Origin: Chrysomallon squamiferum
Taxonomy: Eukaryota > Mollusca > Gastropoda > Neomphalida > Peltospiridae
Length of the DNA: 64,000 bases
Reading direction: 5' to 3'
Assembly: GCA_012295275.1 (NCBI GenBank)
Contig: CM022672.1
Coordinates: 27,334,430-27,398,429 of the forward strand
Shown in pieces: positions 11,366 through 20,226 of this stretch. Numbering within the stretch: position 1 is the first letter of the stretch; every line of letters begins with the position of its first letter. The translations under genes were made by a program, and so were the position numbers. The notes beneath the pieces were generated by a model. The model saw only the letters and a program-made list of their open reading frames with translations. It was not told where the DNA came from and searched no databases.

Positions 11366-14300
11366 GTATTGTTAACTTGTTGTTTGTTTTGTTTTCTCCA
11401 TCTTGTTAAAAAATATTTATTTTGTTATGTTGTTAATGTGTGAAATGAATGCAGGGGTGTCCACAGGCAGAGGTTTTGCATATCAAGTATTTTGCTTTCT
11501 TTCAATTTAACATTTAACCACATCTGAATGGTTTTATAAGGATAAGAGAATTTTCTGCTAATACTGATATGGTTTTTTTTTTTTTGTTGATTACTAGCAG
11601 CCATTGTGAATAAAATGTTCAGATCAGAATGTGATTCCATGTAAGAAGACATTCTGGTCATTGCTTCAACGCCTAATCTTCACGTTTTCAGAACAATAGA
11701 TCATCACAGTTATATCATCCATGTTAAGGTTTTCACAGCAGATCTCTATTTTCATGTCCTTTTTTTTTGTGTGTATTTGTCTTTATTTTCACAGGTTTAA
11801 AAATTTAAATGTCTTTGTAATTGTTGAAAATATTTCACATTTGAGTCTTTCATCAATTCTCATAAAATGTAAAGTTATAAAGAGAACATTAGCTTTTGAG
11901 TATGATATAGATTCAAGCATCAGGTTTTTCATATGAAAGTCATTACTCTAGTCAACCATTACATTACAGTAGGTTATACTTGTTGGCAAAACAGGTTTTT
12001 AATGGAAAAAATAGAGATAGATTGATACCTAACAGATACATAGAGGACAGATAACACAGAAATACATGTTGACAAAATTCTGTTTAACAGGCAATAGTAC
12101 ACATTATCAAAATAATTCTTTACTTGTGGATAGAATATAGATGCTTAACAGAAACTTGACAGATAAAAAAACAGAATTATTTGACAAAAGATTACATGAT
12201 GAACAAGAGCTAAGAATTTGAAGATCATGACAAATGTTCTGTATTTTGATGGAAATAATTTCCATCTTGTTATTTGATGTATTTACATTTACAGTGGTAA
12301 ATTCTAGAAGCTAAAGATTATGAGAACAGTAGTTTTCTGTAAGTTTGTAAAAATGAAAACTTGCATAAAAAGAGTTATTTCATAAAAAAAAAAGCTTAGG
12401 AATCTGATTAGCAAAACATAAAATGATGGGCAGTACAAAATAATATGAAACTGGAAACAAGTAACTGTTATATAAGGAGACTGACAAGCTATTATGTAAT
12501 TGTAGATACTTACATATAATGATCTACTTAACAGAAACAGGAACTTTCTTGAGTTAGTCTTTTATTATATTTATATACTGTAGAAGACAGAATAGTACAA
12601 ATCATTCAACAGGGTTTATATTATTTATTTATAATAGAATTTAAATAGAATTTTAAAATTATTGCAAATGTTTTACTATGATATTCCAAGAGAAAGCTCG
12701 CCATTTCTGATAATTTAATACACTAGCAGTGGCATTCACACACAAACATGCACACGCACGCACACACACAGAGGAAATATCAGGATTTTATTACGTTTAT
12801 AATAAAATATTATCTGACAAAATGGTATTATTATTAAAATTAAAATTAAACAAAATTATCTTGGTCAGCACACCTTGATACCTGTGTGTAAAATAATAAG
12901 TTGTGCTTACTGGTAATTTCATGTTTAAATCATGTTAGTAAGACACATGCTGAATAATTGTTATAAACAGATAACTGATCCTGTTTGGTTTTATTTGAAA
13001 ATGCTCGTTTTCTTTTGAGAGAAAATTACTTGATATGTCTGCTGTGTTTATATTTTGAAGTCAGGAATTTTATACACTTTTAAAATTTGTCATGCATTTT
13101 TTTTTTTTCCTAGAAATTTGTTATTTATTATGAAAATATGTATTCAGTAAAAAGAACATTCTTAATGGGATAAGGATGTGTTTTTTAAATCATTACATGT
13201 ATGACTTTCAGTTCTCATTTTCTTTATGTATGTATTTATTTAATAAGTAATCACACATCCAGTTCACACCCATTAAATCCATGTCTCTTGGAAAATTTAG
13301 TTTATTCAGAAATGTAAAACTAACTGGTCAGAATGTAAATCTACTCAGTTTGTCATGTAAACGTTCTCAGTTTGAGAATTGATTTTTGTCAGTATTATTT
13401 CAGGGGTAAAACAATTTTCAAATCACTTCTAGATAGAAAAGAGATAATCAAATCTGTGAGAAAAATAAAAAGGTATTTTAAATAAAATGAACTTTGTACA
13501 TAATGGCACTCTTACTTACAAATTAATGTAATTGTGTGTTTTATCTGGTTTGTAGTGTACTTAGCTCAGGTTTCTAGAATTTTCTCTAATATTTTCACTT
13601 TTTGGACATCATGTACATAGTTTTATTATCTGGATGTTATTAATTTAATTGCACTTGTGGCACTACAAGATAGCTTAATTAAGTTTCAGACAATTATTTT
13701 GTTTGTTCCTAATGTCTGTCTGTTGCTGATAATAATAAAATAAGGATGGTGACATTTTCATGAAATCTTCTTGTTAAAAGATATGTAAACAGCGATACTA
13801 AGGATACTGTAACATTGAAGTAATTTATCAAGTTTATCAGATTCATTTTTCTTTTTTCAGTTAATTACTGTTTATGAAATCGTTTTTCAAGAAAATGTCA
13901 TCTCTCTGACTTTTGTTAAAATATATTATTAGCAATAACTGGTAGTTAGAAATAAATAGGATAATTTGAAAACATACACAATGTTATTTGTTCAAACCAT
14001 GACTGGTATAGTAAAAACACTGGGAAGAATGTCAAAATATAGTAACTGTTGTTTTATTTTTATTTAATTATTTGTTAATTTTTATTATTATTAAGTTTTT
14101 TATATTATTGAACATAATATTTTTATAAAAAAAGAAATGAAAAAAGAAATTAATACAAATACCTGTGATAAACAGAATTGTTAAAACTTTTCTCATTACA
14201 GAAAATCATTATCGTTTTATAGATTATAACAAAATTAATTTCCTTCAAAAGAATTCAAATGTATTTAAGTTCAGACTGAACTATTTTTGCTTGTAATGTT

Positions 14301-14640
14301 CCAGTTGAATTCTGCATGCATTAAATAGCAACCCACAAAAACGTTTTTCACAAATAAATAAAGTTCAGCTTATTTGTACATTACTGTAGCTCAATGAACA
14401 ACAATTGTCAATACTAAATATATTGTAAATAAAATTGTAAAAATAGAGAACGTAAATAAATTCACAGAATTGTACATATGTAGATCAGTCTGGGAAGCCT
14501 GCACAATGTGGTGCTTTAACATGCTGTGATCATTTCATGATGGGAGATGTGTAAATTTCATTGTCTATGTCTTATTTATGAAAACTGAGGGACGCTGTAC
14601 ATTTCATATCCAGAAGGTTCATGAAATAAAAATGTAAACT
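11366..14640 (+). other. DENND1 3' UTR and downstream region
   Basis: AT-rich sequence without credible ORFs follows the stop codon. Candidate AATAAA poly(A) signals lie at 14353-14362 and 14428-14433, with others near 13737 and 14622. Which one is used cannot be told. A short CA tract lies near 12740-12770. Confidence 0.5.
14353..14433 (+). terminator. Candidate DENND1 poly(A) signals
   Basis: There are overlapping AATAAA hexamers at 14353-14358 and 14357-14362 and another at 14428-14433. They are plausible mRNA 3' end signals, but in AT-rich DNA such hexamers also occur by chance. Confidence 0.35.
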
Positions 14641-15379
14641 ACTTGAAAATAAGTCTTGTTTATATAGGAAATGTTGGACACTTTTCTGTGATTATTTTTA
14701 AAACGGAGGAAATGTCTCTGTGGATAGTGCATAATTTCTTTTTTCTTTATTGGTGGGATTTTGTTTTGAGGGGTTTTAATTTTCAGATATTGTATTATTA
14801 TCATTATTAATAGGAATTGCTGGAAATGAAAATAAATTCGAAATTGTAAAAATAAAATAATAAAAGGAAAGGAAACAAAAAAAAAAAAAATAATAATAAT
14901 AATTAAAAAGTATGTAGATGAAATTCCTCTGAAGTCTGAGTGTGACCACTGGTACATCCTGGTCCAGTAAGGTTTCAGTTTGTTTATGAAAGGTACATAA
15001 AAAAAACAAAGGTCCACTATTGATAATCAAAAATGGAATCATCTCAAAGCAGAAATGGGCTTCAAATATGTTGAAATTATTGTCAAATAAATATCTATTA
15101 AAATATATTGCAGTGATCATTTTCAGGAATTTTGTGTTCCTTTTTTCTAACATTTATTTAAAAGAACTGTTTAAAGAATGATCTGAAGTGCTAATTACAT
15201 GTATAAAAATAATTATAAACACAGATTGATAAGATAGTCACTGCAGCTTGTATTATGGAACCAAATAGTGAAGAACAAAATGTAAAAACAATAACAGTAC
15301 ACACACACACACACATACATTTATTTTATTTATTTTAAAAGATACATTTAACTCAAATGTTAACATGATTGATAATAGG

Positions 15380-15592
15380 CAGTTTGCTGTAGGTGGTGGT
15401 GCAGTCTCACTAATGTAGAGTCAATCTATGGGCCACTTCCCATGCTAACAAGCCAACTTTAAGACGTCATGTGACTCATCCCTTATCAATGTCAGAAAGT
15501 CACAGCATCGTGAATGTTGTTGCATCAACCTAATATTGATCATATTGTTAATCTGATTTCACTGCTTCGTAACCACAGAAAAGTAAGATGCA
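15380..15592 (+). repeat. Left terminal direct repeat of the 15.4-20.2 kb element
   Basis: 213 bp that match 20004-20226 except for a few substitutions and a 10-bp gap (TTATCACAGT is present only in the right copy, after TAATGTAGAG). It contains an AP-1-like TGACTCA at 15472-15478 beside a CRE-like ACGTCA. It also contains the ATG at 15514 that opens the first replication-protein-like segment, so it may be promoter plus leader. Confidence 0.93.
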
Positions 15593-17510
15593 TACATCTA
15601 CTTCCTTATCAAGTTTATTCTACTGAGACAGAAGAAATGTGCACTACAGATGATCCAGAGACTGTTTTACTCTCCAACCCAGAGTGGAAAGAAATCAACG
15701 AGTGGCTAGACCGATATCTACCTGATCTTCAATATATCTTTAAAAAAAAAGAAGATGAATATCAACATAACGTTATCAAAGATGGCACCGTTGCTTACAG
15801 AGACTTTCTACCACGTGATGATAAAATGTAACCCGGAAAAGGTCAACTACTGCGAGATGTACGAGAAACTTCTACACCCGAAGTATTATCAACCTCGGAA
15901 ACGACGGACGAAGATGGCAACAAGAAGATGTATCAGAAGAGTTATTACTCAAACTATGATCATCAATGCCTCGACGCGCCATGTATTAAATGGCATAGTG
16001 AGAAACTTGATATTGATAAGATTCCCATTCAATCTGTCAAAGATTTCATTAACAAGGTAAAACTCGTTTTACATTCTGATCCTCGGAAAAATTCCACGAT
16101 TCACGACAATGGTCTGCGAAAGTTTCTGATGGTCATTCATGAGCCTGATCTTGACAATTCTTGTAATTGTAATAACAGACATATTCATATTGTCTGTAAC
16201 AAAGTAGGAATTGTCAAATCAGTAGGGAACGACAAGCAATACAGAGAACTGAAGCAACAAAGGTGGGTGTGTCTGTTCAATTTAGTAAAGTAAATGAATT
16301 GAGGTGGTTGCGTAAATACAAAGAAATTATACTTTCTTGAGTACCGTCTTGCTCCTCGTTCCACTGCTGAAATCACCTTAGATCAAGCTTTTGATAATCG
16401 TGTTCCTTCCAATGATGACGAGGAAGACGATGATAATGAATGCGCTGCTTGGAAAATACAAATGAGGCCAGTAAAGGTTCAACCTGCAAAACACTCAGTA
16501 CAAGACGTTTTAATGCAAATGTTGAAACTTGGCAAAATGGACGTCGAAACTGAAGACGAGCTGTTGTCACAAGATGAGTCTGAGGTGGTTGCAGATAAAC
16601 CTGCAAGAAACTCTCGAGAACCTAATACTGAGACTCTCATTCGTCTTGACGAGAAAAAATAAAGTATGAGGAGACTATCATTAAATAACCTCCTCCTCCA
16701 CTTGAAGAGAAATTGAAAACAAGTGTAAAGGCTGATGCATTAATTGATGTCATTGATCGCCTTCTTAAATCTCAGTTAGATCTCTTGCCGAGAGATGATG
16801 ATCCTGGTCAAGATATCATTGAATATCTTAGAAATGTACAATTAATTACCTGATAAAAATAAAAAAGGTAATAAGATTGCTGAAGAATCTAAGATCAACT
16901 TTATCTACTGGTGTAATATTGGCGGTCTTGATGCTTTGAAATTGGCAGGTAAAATTGTCAGTATTCTTCGTAAGATAATGAGAAATCTTGCATTTGCATT
17001 AAAAATTACTGGATGATAGAAGGTTTCAAACAATTACCTGCACATACCATCGGTAGAGCAGGTAAAGACGAAAGGTTTGCATTTGAGTCTTGTTTCAGTA
17101 AGAAAATCATTTAATTGATGAATGTTACTCGAGCTACTGCAGAAAGAGATAAAACTGTTTTGCGTGGAGGAGATGTGGAAGCAGAAAGGTAAAATAAGCC
17201 TCCTGTCACCATCTACAAAATCCCTATTTTGATGTGCTCTAACAGAGAGCCTTGGTGGGCATTTCCAGTAGAAGAATCTGTGACAATCAAAGCTCGTATG
17301 TATTACGAAGTTGTCGATAAGTCAAAAGTATCAGACCTTAAAGAGTTTCTAAGGAATGCAAATGCTCCTAACCCTAAAATGTGGGTGCTCTTCTGTGATT
17401 AGTTTGAGAAGAAAGAAGTTGTTCTTGCAGATTTCTGTCAGTATAATTGGGATGCTGACCTTGACCTTTCTTCGATCACCCTCCATTCTAAGATAACCTT
17501 TACCCATTAA
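15514..17510 (+). pseudogene. Broken HUH nuclease / SF3 helicase replication-initiator-like gene
   Basis: This stretch reads as one ancestral protein-coding region now cut by frameshifts and stops. Open segments are 15514-15831, about 15829-15915 (shifted), 15928-16293, about 16336-16662, 16689-16853, 16846-17016, 17013-17114, 17115-17192, 17193-17402 and 17403-17510. An H-hydrophobic-H motif (RHIHIVC) at 16177-16197 fits the metal-binding motif of HUH rolling-circle/rolling-hairpin nucleases. A hydrophobic strand ending in CSN (17235-17243), followed by a basic RM segment, fits motif C and the arginine region of SF3 helicases. I see no intact Walker A; it would lie near 17000-17020, where the frame is broken and may be deleted. 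The gene cannot make a full-length protein as it stands. Family placement (parvovirus-like or circular Rep-like) is inferred. Confidence 0.55.
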
Positions 17511-17542
17511 CTACATTCCATTGCCAGATATGGAAATAGTTC

Positions 17543-17860
17543 ATGATGTTGAAGCTGGAAGGAAGTCACGATCGTAAGCGGAAGAATATGTCTGAACTTT
17601 TGACGGTAAAGGATTGTTTTAAACACAAAGAACTTTTTAACAAATATATTTTGCCTTTTATTGGAGTAGAATTAGATATTTGGATTTTTGTTGATTGGAA
17701 ATGTTCGCTTCAACTTAACCATTTTGCTGAATATTTTGATACTAACCATTATTTGCCAGTTTTATTTCATTTTGTATTAAATAAAATTAACAAATGCACG
17801 TATGCTACTTTTATTACCATTTTTCACCAGTTTAACCTTTTTTTTTTCTTTTTTTTATGA
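17543..17860 (+). CDS. Unrecognised 105-codon ORF inside the element
   Basis: The frame opens with MMLKLEGSHDRKRKNMSEL and becomes AT-rich and hydrophobic, ending in a phenylalanine run coded by a T-tract. The first 30-60 codons look protein-like; the rest could be chance. It lies just after the helicase-like segment and could be its shifted C-terminal part. No family recognised. Confidence 0.25.
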   Translation: MMLKLEGSHDRKRKNMSELLTVKDCFKHKELFNKYILPFIGVELDIWIFVDWKCSLQLNHFAEYFDTNHYLPVLFHFVLNKINKCTYATFITIFHQFNLFFFFFL

Positions 17861-18129
17861 ATTTAAGTTTTGACAGAAAAATATGTACCAACCCCTTTCA
17901 TAAAGTTCAAGGTCCAGTTGCCGGAAGGTCAGTGGTGAAATTGTTCAATGAACTCATGGACTATCAGCCAGACTTAAGAATGAAGACAGCCATGAAAGAT
18001 GTTTATAAATATGGACATTTAACTGACAGCAAAAAGAAATTAGATACATTAGACTTGATGTTGAGTCCATTATTGCTGGTGGTAGAGGTGGTCTATCTCT
18101 TTGACTATTATCGTCTGAAGGTGTTGTAG
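17857..18129 (+). CDS. Unrecognised 90-codon ORF inside the element, overlapping the minus-strand gene
   Basis: The first two thirds look like real protein (NPFHKVQGPVAGRSVVKLFN, then YKYGHLTDSKKKLDTLD). The last third (LLLVVEVV...) is the shadow of the Pro/Ser-rich end of the minus-strand frame. The two genes therefore seem to meet tail to tail near 18060. It may be the C-terminus of the replication-protein region or a separate small gene. Function unknown. Confidence 0.35.
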   Translation: MNLSFDRKICTNPFHKVQGPVAGRSVVKLFNELMDYQPDLRMKTAMKDVYKYGHLTDSKKKLDTLDLMLSPLLLVVEVVYLFDYYRLKVL

Positions 18130-19033
18130 AAGGAGTTGAATCGATTGCACCCGTAAAAGTATAATAAATCCAATCAACGAATCTTCTACAATGGGGAGTA
18201 AAAGGTAATCTATCTAATTGACTAGGATGTCTAAAATACCACCCAATATGTAAATCAAAATCATTTAAGTCATTAAGTAAAACTAACATATCTGAAATAT
18301 TAAGACAATGATGAATTCGTTTGTCTCGTTGCCATCTAAATACTTTTCTTTTAGCTCTTTTTGTAAGATGTCCGTTCACTTGTACAAAGTCGTCCCATGG
18401 TATATCTGGACAAATAACTCGATGTTTCATCATTAGTGCCCAATTTTTAAAATTTTGACTTAAATGTAAACCATCTAACAATTGTTGTCTTGAGAAGCTA
18501 GTTAGTCGTCTATAATGTTGAATATCAGTCCTTGGACCAAACGCGATTCCTCTTTGATCCTGTAATGTAAGAGAGCCAGTAGCAGCATCTAAATGAGGTA
18601 TTTTCTTAAGTGTATCAATTACTGTTAAATCCAACCAACTTCTTTTCTTCTGTCTTGGAGGTGGTAATACAGGTGGAGGTGCAGCTGAAGATACTGTACA
18701 ATCTGGATCCACACTTACAATGTCTGGACGATGAAGAAGATTGTCATCGTAGTGACTTTTAGCATAATCTTGTAGTGCATCTTTCATTTTTTGAATATCT
18801 TTACCACACTGTGGTTGTTTAAGAATATCTAATTGTTTTTTCTTCTGTAAATGTCTATAAAAAAGACGAAAATTAAATGTATGATCCACATCTTTTAAAG
18901 CAGTGGGGGGATCCCAATAATCTGTATCTGAATCAGAATCAGTCTTCTTATGGCAAATACAATCCATGTTTAACTTCTGGAAAGATTCTGGAAGACGATG
19001 TACTGTAAGGCGCGACCACTTCCTCTTGCCCAA
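17954..19033 (-). CDS. Intact 359-codon ORF of unknown function on the minus strand of the element
   Basis: An open frame of this length is very unlikely by chance here. ATG is at 19033 and the stop at 17954-17956. Visible parts: basic N-terminus (MGKRKWSRL), a CIC-H cluster at residues 25-28, an acidic DSDSDTDYWD run at 32-41, a Lys-rich helix at 64-90, proline-rich AAPPPVLPPP then basic RQKKR at 117-131, and a central region rich in Trp, His and Arg (FKNWALMMKHRV, PWDDFVQVNG, HIGWYFRHP). The TPSTTPSDD-rich tail is followed by a hydrophobic end that may be chance read-through. Its opposite orientation to the replication-protein region is where a capsid gene sits in ambisense small DNA viruses, but I recognise no capsid fold or phospholipase motif. 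It is unbroken although its neighbour is decayed. Confidence 0.6.
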   Translation of the reverse strand: MGKRKWSRLTVHRLPESFQKLNMDCICHKKTDSDSDTDYWDPPTALKDVDHTFNFRLFYRHLQKKKQLDILKQPQCGKDIQKMKDALQDYAKSHYDDNLLHRPDIVSVDPDCTVSSAAPPPVLPPPRQKKRSWLDLTVIDTLKKIPHLDAATGSLTLQDQRGIAFGPRTDIQHYRRLTSFSRQQLLDGLHLSQNFKNWALMMKHRVICPDIPWDDFVQVNGHLTKRAKRKVFRWQRDKRIHHCLNISDMLVLLNDLNDFDLHIGWYFRHPSQLDRLPFTPHCRRFVDWIYYTFTGAIDSTPSTTPSDDNSQRDRPPLPPAIMDSTSSLMYLISFCCQLNVHIYKHLSWLSSFLSLADSP

Positions 19034-19550
19034 CCGGCTCGTAAACGTGCTCCTTTGTATCTCTGCATTGAATGAAATACGTTAATAAATCATTATATAT
19101 ATATATATATATACTAGTTGAATGGAAAATCCAAATATATAAACGCGCTATAAAAAAAAAAAAAAAAAAAAAAAAATTTCAGGAAATGGTGCAACAGTGG
19201 AAATTACAAAATAATATCTCCCTTTAATTAGTACAATATTAATTATTAGGGTTGGAAAGATAACTCTTCCGACCTTATGGACAAACAAGAGTTGTCTCCC
19301 TTGCTATTACGCTTTACATGCAATAATAAGAAATGTAAAAAGGAAACTCATTATGCAAATGATGGATATCAAGACGAGAAAGACATCACTTCATTCAAAA
19401 AGACGCTGATAGGACCTCCATTATCCTGATCTCTGACCTCTTCCTTGAAGCCTGGTAAGAGCATGCCCAGATCACAAGGATGATCTCTTTGTAACAATAA
19501 GACGGTAATGAATCTTAAGACATTCACCAGGATTACCTTTTCTTAAGATT
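19034..19550. other. Non-coding stretch of the element
   Basis: It contains an (AT)n tract at about 19094-19112 and an A-tract of about 27 at 19150-19176, then unique sequence leading to the iteron-like repeats. It probably holds the promoter of the minus-strand ORF. Confidence 0.4.
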
Positions 19551-19605
19551 ACCTGAAGAACACCTGAAGATCACATGAAGACCACCTGAAGACTAACTGA
19601 AGATG
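19551..19605 (+). repeat. Five 11-bp tandem repeats, iteron-like
   Basis: Consecutive units ACCTGAAGAAC, ACCTGAAGATC, ACATGAAGACC, ACCTGAAGACT and AACTGAAGATG share the core A-(C)-TGAAGA with an 11-bp period, about one helical turn. They sit in the non-coding stretch between the two gene blocks. A longer motif (CTTTTTCTTAAGAT) flanks them on both sides (about 19536-19549 and 19609-19622). In replicons with HUH initiators such direct repeats often bind Rep; that role is inferred here. Confidence 0.7.
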
Positions 19606-19669
19606 TTACTTTTTCTTAAGATCACCCGAAGGTGATGTCCACGATGCCCCTGGCCAAAGTAAATACAGC

Positions 19670-19969
19670 ATGAACTCAAATGTCATTAAATTGGTGAAAG
19701 TGCAAAGCAAGTTCTATTCACGCATGCATTACAGAAATGAGGTGACAAAGTCCAAGAGGTTGGTAACATCCTTTAACTTCATTGATCTGCGCGTATTATG
19801 CATGGGATATCAAACACAATTTCTGGTAATGTTGTATAATATGTCAGAATGGGTGTGGCCTCCATTATTCAGCAGAGGCATGTCTCAGAGCAGATGGTAC
19901 CCTCTTGAAGTAAGTCTGGGTTTTGTTCCTTTGCCAGGTAGATTTGCTGATGTTGGTGGACAGTGGTGA
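19670..19969 (+). CDS. Unrecognised 99-codon ORF before the right terminal repeat
   Basis: The frame starts MNSNVIKLVKVQSKFYSRMH and ends LPGRFADVGGQW at TGA 35 bases before the right repeat. Composition is balanced and unlike the AT-rich surroundings, so it may be a remnant gene of the element. No motif recognised. Confidence 0.3.
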   Translation: MNSNVIKLVKVQSKFYSRMHYRNEVTKSKRLVTSFNFIDLRVLCMGYQTQFLVMLYNMSEWVWPPLFSRGMSQSRWYPLEVSLGFVPLPGRFADVGGQW

Positions 19970-20003
19970 CAAATGGTTAACAGGGCGGGTCAGGTACTGG
20001 TGC

Positions 20004-20226
20004 CAGTTTGCTGTAGGTGGTGATGCAGTCTCACTAATGTAGAGTTATCACAGTTCAATCTATGGGCCACTTCCCATGCTAACAAGCCAACTTTAAGACG
20101 TCATGTGACTCATCCCTTATCAATGTCAGAAAGTCACAGCATCGTGAATGTTGTTGCATCAACCTAATATTGATCATATTGTTAATCTGATTTCACTGTT
20201 TCATAACCATAGAAAAGTAAGAAGCA
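20004..20226 (+). repeat. Right terminal direct repeat of the 15.4-20.2 kb element
   Basis: 223-bp partner of the left repeat. Its TGACTCA lies at 20106-20112. The frame from the ATG in this copy meets TGA soon after the repeat ends, so this copy leads into flanking DNA and not into the element's gene. Confidence 0.93.

Larger units (their letters stand above)
15380..20226. mobile_element. Endogenous small-DNA-virus-like or replicon-like element with terminal direct repeats
   Basis: The unit is bounded by near-identical direct repeats (15380-15592 and 20004-20226), 4624 bp from start to start. The plus strand carries a decayed replication-protein-like region (15514-17510). The minus strand carries a 359-codon open frame (17954-19033). 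A non-coding stretch at about 19040-19660 holds 11-bp iteron-like repeats. Coding density, ambisense layout and more balanced codon use set it apart from the AT-rich flanks. Parvovirus-like and circular Rep-encoding ssDNA viruses combine an HUH nuclease with an SF3 helicase, and such elements are commonly found integrated in invertebrate genomes. Direct rather than inverted ends suggest integration of slightly more than one unit of a circle or concatemer. No target-site duplication is obvious. An LTR retroelement is less likely because no reverse transcriptase or integrase is visible. Confidence 0.6.

Noticed and set aside
14619-15153. Overlapping minus-strand ORFs of 125-132 codons
   Set aside because: AT-rich, Phe/Ile-rich and without any domain; they lie in or after the DENND1 3' UTR.
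15533-15545. Circovirus/geminivirus-like nonanucleotide origin (TAATATTG in the terminal repeat)
   Set aside because: It matches only the first seven bases of TAATATTAC, lies inside the candidate coding start, and has no clear stem-loop.
17954-19033. Anellovirus-type W-H-C-C-H motif in the minus-strand protein
   Set aside because: A CIC-H cluster exists, but the spacing from Trp and His does not fit the motif.
15380-20226. LTR retrotransposon
   Set aside because: The terminal repeats are direct, but no reverse transcriptase, RNase H, integrase or protease motif, primer-binding site or polypurine tract is visible inside, and the long frames run in both directions.
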